A stretch of DNA of 35,869 bases from Bog-950 sp964493695 (lineage in GTDB: Bacteria; Bacteroidota; Bacteroidia; Chitinophagales; LD1). The notes beneath the pieces are model-generated. The model ran no database searches. It worked only from the letters and a program-made list of their open reading frames with translations, and was not told the origin of the DNA. This document shows, one piece after another, positions 25,520 to 33,544 of this stretch. Position numbers and translations under genes: made by a program. Each line of letters opens with the position of its first letter. The stretch's first letter is position 1. The stretch lies in the NCBI GenBank assembly GCA_964493695.1, contig CAZBPG010000030.1, forward strand, positions 1-35,869, written 5' to 3'.

Positions 25520-26824
25520 ATGTTTATCAATGTTCCCGAAGTAAAAGTTCCGCGCATCGTTATCATTGGATGCGGCTTTGGTGGATTGGAATTAGCCAAG
25601 CAACTGCGCAATGCCGAAGTTCAGATTGTGCTGATTGACAAAAACAATTACCACACATTTCAGCCTTTGCTGTATCAGGTTTCTACAGCTGGCCTCGAAG
25701 CCGATTCGATTGCCTATCCTATCCGCAAAATATTTAAGGGCCAAACAAACTTTCACTTCCGTATGGGTGAAGTGCAAAAGATTGTTTCGGAGGAAAACCT
25801 GCCTACCGGACAGGCAGGCAAAATCATCACCAGCATTGGTGAATTGAAATACGATTACTTGGTTATTGCCACGGGCTCTACCACCAATTACTTTGGCATA
25901 AAAGATTTTGAACAGAACGCCATGCCCATGAAGAGCGTAACCGAAGCCCTCGACCTTCGCAGTCTAATTCTTCAGAATTTTGAAAAGGCATTACTCACGA
26001 AAGATTTACACGAACTGGAAGCACTCATGACTTTTGTCGTAGTTGGCGGAGGACCCACCGGTGTGGAGTTGGCCGGTGCTCTGTGCGAGTTGAAAAAGCA
26101 CGTGTTGCCAAACGATTATCCGGAACTTGATTTTAGAAAGATGCGGGTGATACTGATTGAAAACGGTTGCGAACTTTTGCAGGCGATGAACGAAACTAAT
26201 CGCAAACGCGCCAGCACTTACCTTGAAGAATTAGGCTGCGAAGTTTGGCTGAACACCGGTGTAACCAAATACAATGGCACGGTGGCAGAAACAAAAACAG
26301 GCAAACAGCTTCTTACCTCCGGTTTAATTTGGGCGGCAGGAATAAAAGCAGTTTTAATTGACGGTTTGAGTAAAGACTCGATTAACACGCGTGGAAGAAT
26401 TTTGATTGATGATTACTGTAAAGTGAAAGGTTACGAAAACATTTTTGCCATTGGCGATGTGGCTTGCATGGTGCAGGAAAAATATCCGAACGGCCATCCG
26501 CAGATTGCACCGGTGGCTATTCAGCAGGGACAGTTGGTGGCGAGCAATCTGAAAAAGGTATTAAAGCAATGGACACTTGACAAGTTCTCCTACTTCGACA
26601 AGGGCACGATGGCAACTGTTGGCAGAAACCGTGCAGTGGTAGAAATAGGCAACTTTACCTTCGGCAGGTTTATGGGCTGGCTTGCCTGGATGGGTTTGCA
26701 CCTGATGCTGCTTGTTGGTTTCAGGAACCGGGTGGTAGTGTTTATCAACTGGGTATGGAACTACATCAATTACGATAGAAACATTCGCCTGATAATCCGC
26801 CCTTTCAAAAAAAACTCATCCTAA
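25520..26824 (+). CDS. ndh: NADH dehydrogenase type II (NAD(P)/FAD-dependent oxidoreductase)
   Basis: 434 residues. The first Rossmann motif is I-I-G-C-G-F-G-G-L (15-23, FAD) and the second is V-V-G-G-G-P-T-G-V-E-L-A (174-185, NADH). F-Q-P-L-L-Y-Q-V (48-54), A-T-G-S (117-120) and F-A-I-G-D-V-A mark the FAD-binding parts. The C-terminal ~50 residues are amphipathic/hydrophobic (W-M-G-L-H-L-M-L-L-V-G-F) and fit the membrane-docking end of NDH-2. NDH-2 passes electrons from NADH to quinone without pumping protons. A palindromic insertion adds L-P-T-G-Q-A-G at 94-100 within a loop. Confidence 0.92.
   Translation: MFINVPEVKVPRIVIIGCGFGGLELAKQLRNAEVQIVLIDKNNYHTFQPLLYQVSTAGLEADSIAYPIRKIFKGQTNFHFRMGEVQKIVSEENLPTGQAGKIITSIGELKYDYLVIATGSTTNYFGIKDFEQNAMPMKSVTEALDLRSLILQNFEKALLTKDLHELEALMTFVVVGGGPTGVELAGALCELKKHVLPNDYPELDFRKMRVILIENGCELLQAMNETNRKRASTYLEELGCEVWLNTGVTKYNGTVAETKTGKQLLTSGLIWAAGIKAVLIDGLSKDSINTRGRILIDDYCKVKGYENIFAIGDVACMVQEKYPNGHPQIAPVAIQQGQLVASNLKKVLKQWTLDKFSYFDKGTMATVGRNRAVVEIGNFTFGRFMGWLAWMGLHLMLLVGFRNRVVVFINWVWNYINYDRNIRLIIRPFKKNSS
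25798..25818. repeat. CCTGCC palindrome inside ndh
   Basis: Perfect 7-bp arms CCTGCCT (25798-25804) and AGGCAGG (25812-25818) flank ACCGGAC. The coding frame gives L-P-T-G-Q-A-G. Same core as the palindrome inside GT9. Confidence 0.8.
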
Positions 26825-26825
26825 A

Positions 26826-26846
26826 TCCTTCTCCAAAGGAGAAGGA
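26826..26846. terminator. Possible bidirectional terminator between ndh and a membrane protein gene
   Basis: A perfect 9-bp stem, TCCTTCTCC (26826-26834) with GGAGAAGGA (26838-26846), has a three-base loop and lies just after the ndh stop. On the minus strand it is followed downstream by TTTAGGATGAGTTTTTTTT; on the plus strand by a short CTTT. It may serve both convergent genes. Confidence 0.55.
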
Positions 26847-26862
26847 CTTTAACAGCCACTCT

Positions 26863-27273
26863 TCAAAATCCTTTTTCGGCAGCGGAATAAATTAACCGGA
26901 TGCCGCGAACCAAAGTGCTGGCGAGCAGATAAAACAGAGATATAGAAATCAGCATCATCCGGTATTCATACAGATTCCAGATGCTGATGCCGGATATAAA
27001 TTTTGCTGAAAGGAGCAGAACACCCGCCAACAGAATATACAAATACCAACACAGAACGGTGTAGCGTAAAAAACTTTCATACGCCAGCGAAACCACCACA
27101 TTAATCAGGCAGAAAAGAATAATGGCTATAAAAGCTGCGAAGTACTCAGTCCCTGTTTCCAGATGCAGCAGTTTACAGATGCCCATCCCCAGCCAGCCAA
27201 TTAAAACAGCCAAAACAAACTGGACAAGCGGAGTGGCTCGTTTTTTTACAATGGTAAAATTTACTTCCTGCAT
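26863..27273 (-). CDS. Hypothetical four-helix membrane protein
   Basis: 136 residues, no family recognised. About four hydrophobic segments (roughly 15-37, 43-66, 70-93 and 104-122) are separated by short loops, with a basic N-terminus (K-K-R-A-T) and a basic C-terminal end (R-G-I-R). It is convergent with ndh and has the 42-bp repeat array starting 28 bp upstream of its start codon. Confidence 0.7.
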   Translation of the reverse strand: MQEVNFTIVKKRATPLVQFVLAVLIGWLGMGICKLLHLETGTEYFAAFIAIILFCLINVVVSLAYESFLRYTVLCWYLYILLAGVLLLSAKFISGISIWNLYEYRMMLISISLFYLLASTLVRGIRLIYSAAEKGF

Positions 27274-27300
27274 AGGAACAAAAGTAGAAATAAAATGAGT

Positions 27301-27724
27301 AGCTCCCGAAGTCAGGAATAGTATTCCCGAAAAACTGAACTGGCTTCTGAACCTTCAGATGTGCTTTGCATTTTTATGCAATGGGCGTCTGAACCTTCAG
27401 NNNNNNNNNNNNNNNNNNNNNNNNNNNNNNNNNNNNNNNNNNNNNNNNNNNNNNNNNNNNNNNNNNNNNNNNNNNNNNNNNNNNNNNNNNNNNNNNNNNN
27501 ATTTTTATGCAATGGGCGTCTGAACCTTCAGATGTGCTTTGCATTTTTATGCAATAGGCGTCTGAACCTTCAGATGTGCTTTGCATTTTTATGCAATGGG
27601 CGTCTGAACCTTCAGATGTGCTTTGCGTTTTTATGCAATGGGCGTCTGAACCTTCAGGAGTGCTTTGCCTTTTATGCAATAGGCTCCCGAACATTCAGAA
27701 GCGCATTTCCGAAAAAGGAAATGT
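27301..27724. repeat. 42-bp tandem array 3 with alternating hairpins (interrupted by assembly gap)
   Basis: Full units lie at 27343-27384, 27516-27557, 27558-27599, 27600-27641 and 27642-27682 (41 bp), with partial units at both gap edges. Each unit has two dyads: TCTGAA-CC-TTCAGA, and TTGCAT-TTTT-ATGCAA. Their centres are 21 bp apart within the unit. The 3' edge unit (27683-27724) has a different second hairpin, CATTTCC (27704-27710) with GGAAATG (27717-27723), centred at the same unit position. The 5' edge (27301-27342) is divergent and holds GGAATA-G-TATTCC. As 42 is a multiple of 3, frames stay open on both strands, but I see no protein. Confidence 0.9.
27401..27500. other. Assembly gap (100 N) inside array 3
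   Basis: Exactly 100 N. The left flank stops at unit position 16 and the right flank resumes at position 28, so an in-phase gap should be 11 + 42k bases; 100 does not fit, so it is probably a placeholder. The true copy number is unknown. Confidence 0.95.
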
Positions 27725-27759
27725 GGTTAACTGTATTAAAAGCGTGCTTTTTAAAAAAA

Positions 27760-28180
27760 TCAGAAATCAGAAGCCATCTTCAGTGTCTCTTTCAAGCCTA
27801 ATTCCTTAAGCAAGCGGACGTGCGAAGCAACTGCCGAACGGAAAGTTTCATTCTTTATATAAGGTATGCCATACTCCTTTGCAGTTTGCTGTACAACAGC
27901 AGCAATGGAAGGATAGTGAATGCATTACACTCATTCCTATTCCGGCCAAACCCAAGCCCATAAAAGCAGTGCACAACCACATCGCCCAAAGGGGAAGTAT
28001 CCCTGAAATAATAAACGCATACGGAACAAAATACAGCGAGAACATAAATATGCTCTTAAACACCATCCTGTAGTCAGCATTTTTTGAGACTCTCTTCTCG
28101 GCAAAATATCTTTCCACGCGCTGCGTGACAACCTTATGAAAATCGGTTTTGTCTTTGTTTGTGAATTTGATGGAAACTGA
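27760..28180 (-). pseudogene. Fatty acid desaturase with internal deletion and frameshift
   Basis: Reading down from about 28180, the N-terminal part of a membrane fatty acid desaturase is intact (K-F-T-N-K-D-K-T-D-F-H, then V-E-R-Y-F, a hydrophobic stretch and G-L-G-L-A-G-I-G-M-S-V-M-H). At about 27918-27923 the frame changes by one and the sequence jumps to the C-terminal end: C-I-H-Y-P-S-I-A-A-V-V-Q-Q-T-A-K-E-Y-G-I-P-Y, then the closing R-L-L-K-E-L-G, with the stop at 27760-27762. The expected ~240 central residues, including most histidine boxes that bind iron (H-D-x-x-H onward, H-N-x-x-H-H, H-x-x-H-H), are gone, so it cannot be active. No convincing ATG is left at the 5' end. Array 3 begins 36 bp past its stop. 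Confidence 0.8.
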
Positions 28181-28225
28181 CAGGAAAGGTATTGAGAAGT
28201 GAAGCTACTTGAATAAAATGAGGGC

Positions 28226-28246
28226 GTATGTTAAGAAATCACATAC
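28226..28246 (-). terminator. Weak hairpin after the DEAD-box helicase
   Basis: GTATGT (28226-28231) pairs with ACATAC (28241-28246) across a 9-base loop, with a T-rich CATTTTATT following on the minus strand. It is 10 bp past the helicase stop. Confidence 0.4.
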
Positions 28247-28255
28247 ACCAAACGC

Positions 28256-29500
28256 CTAACTTCTCTTTTTATTTCCTCCGAACTTTGGTTTGCCGCCAAA
28301 CTTAGGTTTACCTCCGAATTTTCCTTTCCCTCTTTCAGCATTTTTTGCCGGGTTGTATTCAGGTCCTGCCCCTAATTTTTCAGGAATGGGAAGTTTATTT
28401 ATCTCAGACCCTATCAGTTGTTCTATACGTTGAAACTTACGCTGGTCTTCAGGATTTACAAAGGTAAGTGCCGTTCCGGTTGTTTCCGCACGGGCTGTTC
28501 TTCCTACCCGGTGAATGTAATCCTCTGCATCGCGGGGCACATCATAGTTAATGACCAGACCGATGGAATCAATATCAATACCCCGTGAAAGAATATCGGT
28601 AGCCACTAAAACCTGTAAGGTTTTGTTCTTGAAATTCCGCAACACTTCGTTGCGCTCATCCTGTTCCAGGTCGGAGTGAATAGCGTTGATATTAAAACGC
28701 ATGCGCTTCAATTCGCGGTCGAGTTGTTTCACTTTATCTTTAGTAGAAGAAAAAATAAGAATGCTTGAAAGATTTTTCTTTTCATTCAATACACCTTTCA
28801 GTAACTCCATCTTCTGCGCATCGTGTACCACATACGCCCCTTGTGTCACTCCTTCTGCCGGTTTCGACACAGCAATATTTATCTGTGCCGGGTTTTCCTT
28901 TAGCGTTTTCTTAGCGAGTTCCCGAATTTTAGGCGGCATGGTAGCTGAGAACATCAGCGTTTGCCGCTGCTTAGGCAGAAAGCTGATAATCTTATTCAGG
29001 TCATCGCTGAAACCCATATCGAGCATACGGTCAGCTTCATCTAAAATTAAATGCTGCAGTTTTTCGAACCGCGCATAACCCATGTTCAGGTGCGCGAGCA
29101 ATCTTCCGGGTGTGGCTATGATGATGTTAGCACCTTGTGTAAGCGCTTTCTTTTCCTGTTCAAAATTAATTCCTCCGGTGCCCCCGAAAATGGAAATGTG
29201 GCTTACATCGGCAAAGTAGGCAAAGCCCTGAAGAGCTTCATCAATTTGAATGGCAAGTTCTCTGGTTGGAACAACTACGAGGGTATGAACGTAATGTCCC
29301 GGATTTTTAACGACATCATTAATAATCGGCAATAAATAAGCAGCCGTTTTTCCGGTGCCGGTTTGCGCACAGGCAATCAAATCAACCTTGGTCATGATAA
29401 CCGGAATAGCCTGTTCTTGTATAGGAGTTGGGTTTTTGAAACCCATGGAAGATAAGCCTTCCATTAAAGTGGGTTCAAAGTTCAGTTCAGCGAAGGTCAA
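28256..29500 (-). CDS. DEAD-box ATP-dependent RNA helicase (RhlE-like)
   Basis: 414 residues. The Q motif is F-K-N-P-T-P-I-Q (21-28), motif I A-Q-T-G-T-G-K-T (45-52), Ia P-T-R-E-L-A (78-83), Ib T-P-G-R-L (130-134), II D-E-A-D (154-157), III S-A-T (185-187), V S-R-G-I-D-I-D and VI H-R-V-G-R-T-A-R. The C-terminal tail has a K-F-G-G-K-P repeat that is basic and likely binds RNA. The start is a TTG at 29500, since no ATG lies in frame and M-T-F-A-E-L-N-F-E-P matches the usual N-terminus. It probably unwinds RNA during ribosome assembly or decay, often cold-induced. Confidence 0.94.
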   Translation of the reverse strand: MTFAELNFEPTLMEGLSSMGFKNPTPIQEQAIPVIMTKVDLIACAQTGTGKTAAYLLPIINDVVKNPGHYVHTLVVVPTRELAIQIDEALQGFAYFADVSHISIFGGTGGINFEQEKKALTQGANIIIATPGRLLAHLNMGYARFEKLQHLILDEADRMLDMGFSDDLNKIISFLPKQRQTLMFSATMPPKIRELAKKTLKENPAQINIAVSKPAEGVTQGAYVVHDAQKMELLKGVLNEKKNLSSILIFSSTKDKVKQLDRELKRMRFNINAIHSDLEQDERNEVLRNFKNKTLQVLVATDILSRGIDIDSIGLVINYDVPRDAEDYIHRVGRTARAETTGTALTFVNPEDQRKFQRIEQLIGSEINKLPIPEKLGAGPEYNPAKNAERGKGKFGGKPKFGGKPKFGGNKKRS

Positions 29501-29620
29501 AGAGGAATAATATTTAAAAATGATTGTTAATGCGGGCGAATTTACGAAAGCGATTCAGAATGCAGAATGACGGGTTTTGAATATGAAAGGGTTATCTTAC
29601 TTTTCGTTCTAATGCTTTTG

Positions 29621-30760
29621 TTATTTTTTTACCATCTCCAAAACCCCACCGGCTAAGTCCCGAACATATTGCGAGTTACCTTCTGCGGTTACGGGCAGGT
29701 CTTCATTGCCGAGGCGCACCACCACTAGGTTGTATTCGGGAATGGTGATGATATACTGCCCGCAGAAACCCCACTGGTAAAACACCTTGGTGCCGAGGGT
29801 ATGTTCGAGCCAGAACGAATAACCGTAAACAGAGTCGAGCGCAGGCACCGTAGCCATTTGCACAAAGGCAGTGTCGAGCACCTGCGTGCCGTTAAAGTTG
29901 CCCTCGTGCAACATCAACTTTCCGAAACGGGCAAAATCGCGGGCGTTGCTGTTGAAACAGCACCAGGCCAGGTCGGTGCCGTCATCATCGGTATGCCAGG
30001 TGGCGGGGTGCTTTGCCTGCAGGGGTTTCCAAAGCCATTCGCTGGCAAGTTCGGCAAGTGTTTTACCGGTGGCTTGTGTAAGGCACATGGCGAGCAACTC
30101 GGTTGAGCCGCTTTGGTAAATGAATTGTTTGCCCGGTTCATCTTTAACGGGCAGGGTAAGCATAATATCGCGCACGTGGTTGCCGTAATAAGTTTTGGCA
30201 GTGATGGTCCAGGGGTTGGCGTAGTCTTCATTCCAGTCTAAACCGGAACTCATGGTGCTGAGGTGCCAGAGTTCTACCTCACCGGCATGGGCACCGGTGA
30301 GTGCCGGAAGCAGTGTTTTAACTTTCTGGTTCCAGCCGGTGAAGATTTTTTTCTGCACGGCAACCTGCGCCAGCATAGTGGTAATGCTTTTGGCCATAGA
30401 GAAAGAATTGGTGCCGGCATCTTCGGCAATCCGGTCAATGTAATCTTCGTAAAGCACGCTGTCGTTTTGAATAACCAGAAAAGCCACAGTGCCGGTTTCG
30501 TCTAAAGCGCTTTGCAGTTTGGCGGGCACCTTGTTTTTAAGATAGCCGGAGTGGTTAGGCCACTCCCAGGTTTGCTCACCGGTGGCTATGTGGTGTGTTT
30601 TAAAGAAACGCTTGTCGTCAATAGTGGCAGATGTTTCTCCGTGCAGGTAGGTTGCCCACAGGCCTTTGAAAAGATATTGGTCGCCACGGATAAAGGTGAC
30701 GGCAACCAGCACAGCCAAAACAATTGCGATACCGGTAAGGATTTTGAAGGATGTTCTCAT
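29621..30760 (-). CDS. Serine hydrolase (class C beta-lactamase/DD-peptidase-like)
   Basis: 379 residues. A hydrophobic N-terminus (~7-24) anchors or exports it. The catalytic motif S-M-A-K (121-124) and the Y-Q-S (215-217) second motif match the beta-lactamase-related serine hydrolase family; a final motif is less clear (Q-W-G-F-C-G-Q). The family includes penicillin-binding-like esterases and peptidases, so the substrate cannot be given. Not a proven resistance enzyme. Same strand as the helicase, 120 bp upstream. Confidence 0.87.
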   Translation of the reverse strand: MRTSFKILTGIAIVLAVLVAVTFIRGDQYLFKGLWATYLHGETSATIDDKRFFKTHHIATGEQTWEWPNHSGYLKNKVPAKLQSALDETGTVAFLVIQNDSVLYEDYIDRIAEDAGTNSFSMAKSITTMLAQVAVQKKIFTGWNQKVKTLLPALTGAHAGEVELWHLSTMSSGLDWNEDYANPWTITAKTYYGNHVRDIMLTLPVKDEPGKQFIYQSGSTELLAMCLTQATGKTLAELASEWLWKPLQAKHPATWHTDDDGTDLAWCCFNSNARDFARFGKLMLHEGNFNGTQVLDTAFVQMATVPALDSVYGYSFWLEHTLGTKVFYQWGFCGQYIITIPEYNLVVVRLGNEDLPVTAEGNSQYVRDLAGGVLEMVKK

Positions 30761-30832
30761 ACGATGGATTATGATGACGAATGTAACTGAAAACTTAACT
30801 CATCAGATCATTGCTAAGCCAAACTGCTTTGC

Positions 30833-30979
30833 CTACTTTCTTGCGTGGTAGTAAGCAGCCACCGCAATGCCTATCCATATCAATCCTTTGATGAGGAAAA
30901 ACATGAAGCCGACAAATCCAATGCGCTTGAGCCAGAGTTTTACCTTGCTTTCGTCAGCAGGTTTTTCTTCTTCGTTCAT
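30833..30979 (-). CDS. Small single-helix membrane protein
   Basis: 48 residues, ATG at 30979, stop at 30833-30835. An acidic/basic N-terminus (M-N-E-E-E-K-P-A-D-E-S-K) is followed by K-L-W-L-K-R-I-G, then a hydrophobic helix (about 21-43: F-V-G-F-M-F-F-L-I-K-G-L-I-W-I-G-I-A-V) and a short basic end. The G-F-M-F-F-L-I-K-G-L core resembles small proteins I recall from other Bacteroidota. Function unknown. It begins 72 bp downstream of the serine hydrolase start side, on the same strand. Confidence 0.65.
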   Translation of the reverse strand: MNEEEKPADESKVKLWLKRIGFVGFMFFLIKGLIWIGIAVAAYYHARK

Positions 30980-31018
30980 GTTGTTTGATACAATTCGTGA
31001 AATTCGTGGCTCATCTGT

Positions 31019-31105
31019 TTATCTCTTCGGGCAACGCTTGCATTGTTTGCCGTCTTTGTAGCTCTTACAACACTTGTTCTTTTTAGTCAGCGTAAACTTA
31101 GACAT
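31019..31105 (-). CDS. Very small Lys/Cys-rich protein
   Basis: 28 residues from the ATG at 31105; the peptide has K-N-K-C-C-K-S-Y-K-D-G-K-Q-C-K-R-C-P-K-R at the end. Four cysteines in C-C-x8-C-x2-C form, within a strongly basic background, fit a tiny metal-binding or nucleic-acid-binding protein, and I recall similar K-K-C-C...G-K-x-C-K-x-C-P ends in Bacteroidota. An alternative ATG at 31165 would add 20 residues. Function unknown. The remainder of the 30761-31229 stretch shows nothing else I can name. Confidence 0.55.
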   Translation of the reverse strand: MSKFTLTKKNKCCKSYKDGKQCKRCPKR

Positions 31106-31229
31106 GAGTTGCCGTAGTGCACAGAGGGTGTCGTTCGTTGGCTTTGTTTCTTGATAAATAATCATACCGGTGTTACATCTAAGGTTATCTTAATTTCTTT
31201 ATGACCTTTTCATTTATCAAAAACTATTT

Positions 31230-33476
31230 TCAGAACTTAACGCCCAAACTTACATACCAGTTCCTTCCATCAGCCGGCATAAGGCCCGGTCCCGGATATC
31301 CGCCTGCTCTGCGCGTTGCATATGATTTGTCTGCCAGATTAGTTACTCCGCCCCTGAGGTTAATGTATTTTGTAATCTGCAACATCGTTGATAAATCCAT
31401 TACATAGTAAGCCGGCAACTTACCGGTTTGCCCATTCGCTGTCGGCAATTCTGTGTTTGATGCGTCTGTATAAATTCCATCCACCCAATTGAGCTGATAA
31501 GTGACGGAGAATATTTTATAGGTATAAGTGACTCCGAAGCGATTTACAAAACGCGGGGCATATTCCACCCGTTTGTTTTTTAAATTACTTTCCTCTAACT
31601 GTAAAGTTGTAGCATTGTAAACTACCGTTTTGAAGTTGGTGTATCTGGCATCTATATAAGCACATGAAGCGAATAGGCTCAGGTTACCTGCAATCTTGTG
31701 AATGTCGAATGCAGCAAAAGGGTCAATTTCAACATATCCTTCAAACCCGCGATGGTGTGCCGTTCCTAAATTAGTCTTGTATTGGTAAGTGGTGTTGTTC
31801 TCTCTTAACTGGGTGAGCGTACCTATCTTGTTGGCGTAGTAAATGTAAAAGCCGTTTACATCAAAGCTTAACCAATTACCTACACTGCCCCTGTAACCTA
31901 AATCGGCATTAAATCCTGAACCGTCCTTAAGATTCGCATCAATGCTATCGCTTGAAGCAGGTGGCGTAAGATCGGCATACTGAACCGGACGATAAGCCTG
32001 TGCAAAATTTCCGTATAAGAATGTTTTACCTACAGCATTGTATTCAATACCGGCTCCTGCCAGAAAAACCACTCTCGTTCTGTTCTGTTCTCTGATAAGA
32101 TTTTCGGTTCCATCCGATTTGTAACTGAGCCGCCCTCTGCCAGCACTGTTCAAAACCTCCAGACGGATTCCCTGAGTAATTCTAAGCGATGGTGTAACCT
32201 GAAACATGTTTTCCGCAAACAGCGCAGCGTTGTGTGTTACATAATGCAGTTGTCGGGGGTATGTCGAATCCTGAAGATTGAGGTTAAAACCGGTCTCTTT
32301 ATCTCCCTTGCCGGATCCTTTGCGGGTAGTGTTGCCATAGAAATATTTTATTCCCAAAGATATGGCATGCGATTGTTTGAAGGCACTGTATTTCATCAGG
32401 TGTCTTATTTCAATACCGGCATTCCGGTAAGCATCGCGGTCTAACTGCCGGCTTTGATATTCACCGGTGCTCAGGTTAAGCGTATCGGGAAGGTTAGCCG
32501 CCTTTGTAAAACCGATACTGTTTCTTTCTCCTATTACTCCATTCGCTTTTATCGACATAGAATTCTTCTCGTTGAATTGAATCTGCATACTTAAGGCTGG
32601 AATCATCCAGGGCACACTAAACCAGTTTCGCGACCGAAGACTTTGGCGGGGACTAAGTTGGAAAAGCGAATCAGTCAACCCGCCCGGTTGCTGGCATACA
32701 TAATTCATGTAAGAAAACTCTGCACCAAGTGTAACCTTTTTACTCACCGTATATTGAAAGTTTACATAACCGGTGTGAATTTTATAATCATTGTTGTGTC
32801 GCCAGCCGTCAGCTTTGCGGTACTGATAAAACCCGAAGTAATTAAACTTACCTATGGTTCCGCCTAAAGAATTATAACTGCTGAATAGCCCGTAACTCCC
32901 TAAAGCGTTTCTGGTTTCCACTTCTATTTTTTTATTGTCGGGTGCTTTGCGGATAATGTAGTTCAGCATACCGCCAAAATGAGGGCCGAACTGAAGTGAA
33001 GAAGTTCCCCGGACTACATGAATTTTTTCAACTGCTTCTAACGGGGGATTGTAATAAGCTTCCGGATAACCGAAAGGATCGGCCGCCACATCAAATCCGT
33101 TTTGTCTCACATTAAATTCCCAACTCCTGTTCGGGCTCAGCCCTCTGCACGATACGTTTATCTGAATCCCCGAAGCATCATTTTCCCATACCGATATGCC
33201 TGCAACTTTTCCAAAAACCTGGCGGGCATTATTGGTAATTACATTGGCATTTGTTCTGTCTAAATGAAGTATGTCGCTTTTTTTTGCGGCAAAAATAGTT
33301 TGGTCTTCGATTGGACCGGAGTGAGAAAAGGAATTCAAATTCCTGGTTTCGCTGATAATGATATCTTTTACTTTTAAAGTCTTAACACCGGCAGAGTCTT
33401 TTTCGGAGGGTGTTTGTGCTGAAATCAGAAGGGTTGTAAAAAGGAACAGGAGGGTTGAAAAGTAGTTGATTCTCAT
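31230..33476 (-). CDS. TonB-dependent receptor, FecA-type
   Basis: 748 residues, signal peptide ~1-20. A candidate TonB box D-I-I-I-S-E-T is at 38-44. There is no N-terminal signalling domain, so it differs from E. coli FecA in lacking sigma-factor transduction. The plug holds C-R-G-L-S-P-N-R-S-W-E-F-N-V-R-Q-N-G-F-D (110-129), A-A-D-P-F-G-Y-P-E-A-Y-Y (131-142) and V-V-R-G-T-S-S-L-Q-F-G-P (154-165), the pattern of the iron(III)-dicitrate/siderophore group. The barrel ends in V-S-L-G-V-K-F. Likely imports a ferric chelate or another metal complex. It is divergent from the TonB receptor at 33652, with shared control sites. Confidence 0.9.
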   Translation of the reverse strand: MRINYFSTLLFLFTTLLISAQTPSEKDSAGVKTLKVKDIIISETRNLNSFSHSGPIEDQTIFAAKKSDILHLDRTNANVITNNARQVFGKVAGISVWENDASGIQINVSCRGLSPNRSWEFNVRQNGFDVAADPFGYPEAYYNPPLEAVEKIHVVRGTSSLQFGPHFGGMLNYIIRKAPDNKKIEVETRNALGSYGLFSSYNSLGGTIGKFNYFGFYQYRKADGWRHNNDYKIHTGYVNFQYTVSKKVTLGAEFSYMNYVCQQPGGLTDSLFQLSPRQSLRSRNWFSVPWMIPALSMQIQFNEKNSMSIKANGVIGERNSIGFTKAANLPDTLNLSTGEYQSRQLDRDAYRNAGIEIRHLMKYSAFKQSHAISLGIKYFYGNTTRKGSGKGDKETGFNLNLQDSTYPRQLHYVTHNAALFAENMFQVTPSLRITQGIRLEVLNSAGRGRLSYKSDGTENLIREQNRTRVVFLAGAGIEYNAVGKTFLYGNFAQAYRPVQYADLTPPASSDSIDANLKDGSGFNADLGYRGSVGNWLSFDVNGFYIYYANKIGTLTQLRENNTTYQYKTNLGTAHHRGFEGYVEIDPFAAFDIHKIAGNLSLFASCAYIDARYTNFKTVVYNATTLQLEESNLKNKRVEYAPRFVNRFGVTYTYKIFSVTYQLNWVDGIYTDASNTELPTANGQTGKLPAYYVMDLSTMLQITKYINLRGGVTNLADKSYATRRAGGYPGPGLMPADGRNWYVSLGVKF

Positions 33477-33487
33477 ACAATTAATTA

Positions 33488-33504
33488 TTTAGATTCTTTC
33501 TAAA
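33488..33504. promoter_or_regulatory. TTTAGA-N5-TCTAAA palindromic operator (site 1)
   Basis: TTTAGATTCTTTCTAAA, 12 bp upstream of the FecA-type start codon. It covers the predicted transcription start of that gene. The half-site resembles those of DtxR/MntR-type metal regulators; the assignment is inferred. Confidence 0.6.
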
Positions 33505-33510
33505 CAGCTG

Positions 33511-33541
33511 CAAATCTATCAGCTAAAAACAATTATCCAAA
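33511..33541 (-). promoter_or_regulatory. Bacteroidota promoter of the FecA-type receptor
   Basis: On the minus strand, TTTG (33541-33538), a 19-bp spacer and TAGATTTG (33518-33511) match TTTG-N19-TAnnTTTG exactly. Site 1 covers the expected start and site 2 abuts the -33 element. Confidence 0.7.
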
Positions 33542-33544
33542 TTA

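Noticed and set aside
27361..27801. Repeat proteins across array 3 (F-A-F-L-C-N-G-R-L-N-L-Q-M-C type)
   Set aside because: Several frames are open on both strands because 42 is a multiple of 3, and the reading crosses the N gap. Not a credible protein.
30761..31229. Plus-strand frames in this stretch
   Set aside because: They lack protein character; the minus-strand small genes with a membrane helix and a Cys/Lys motif are better supported.
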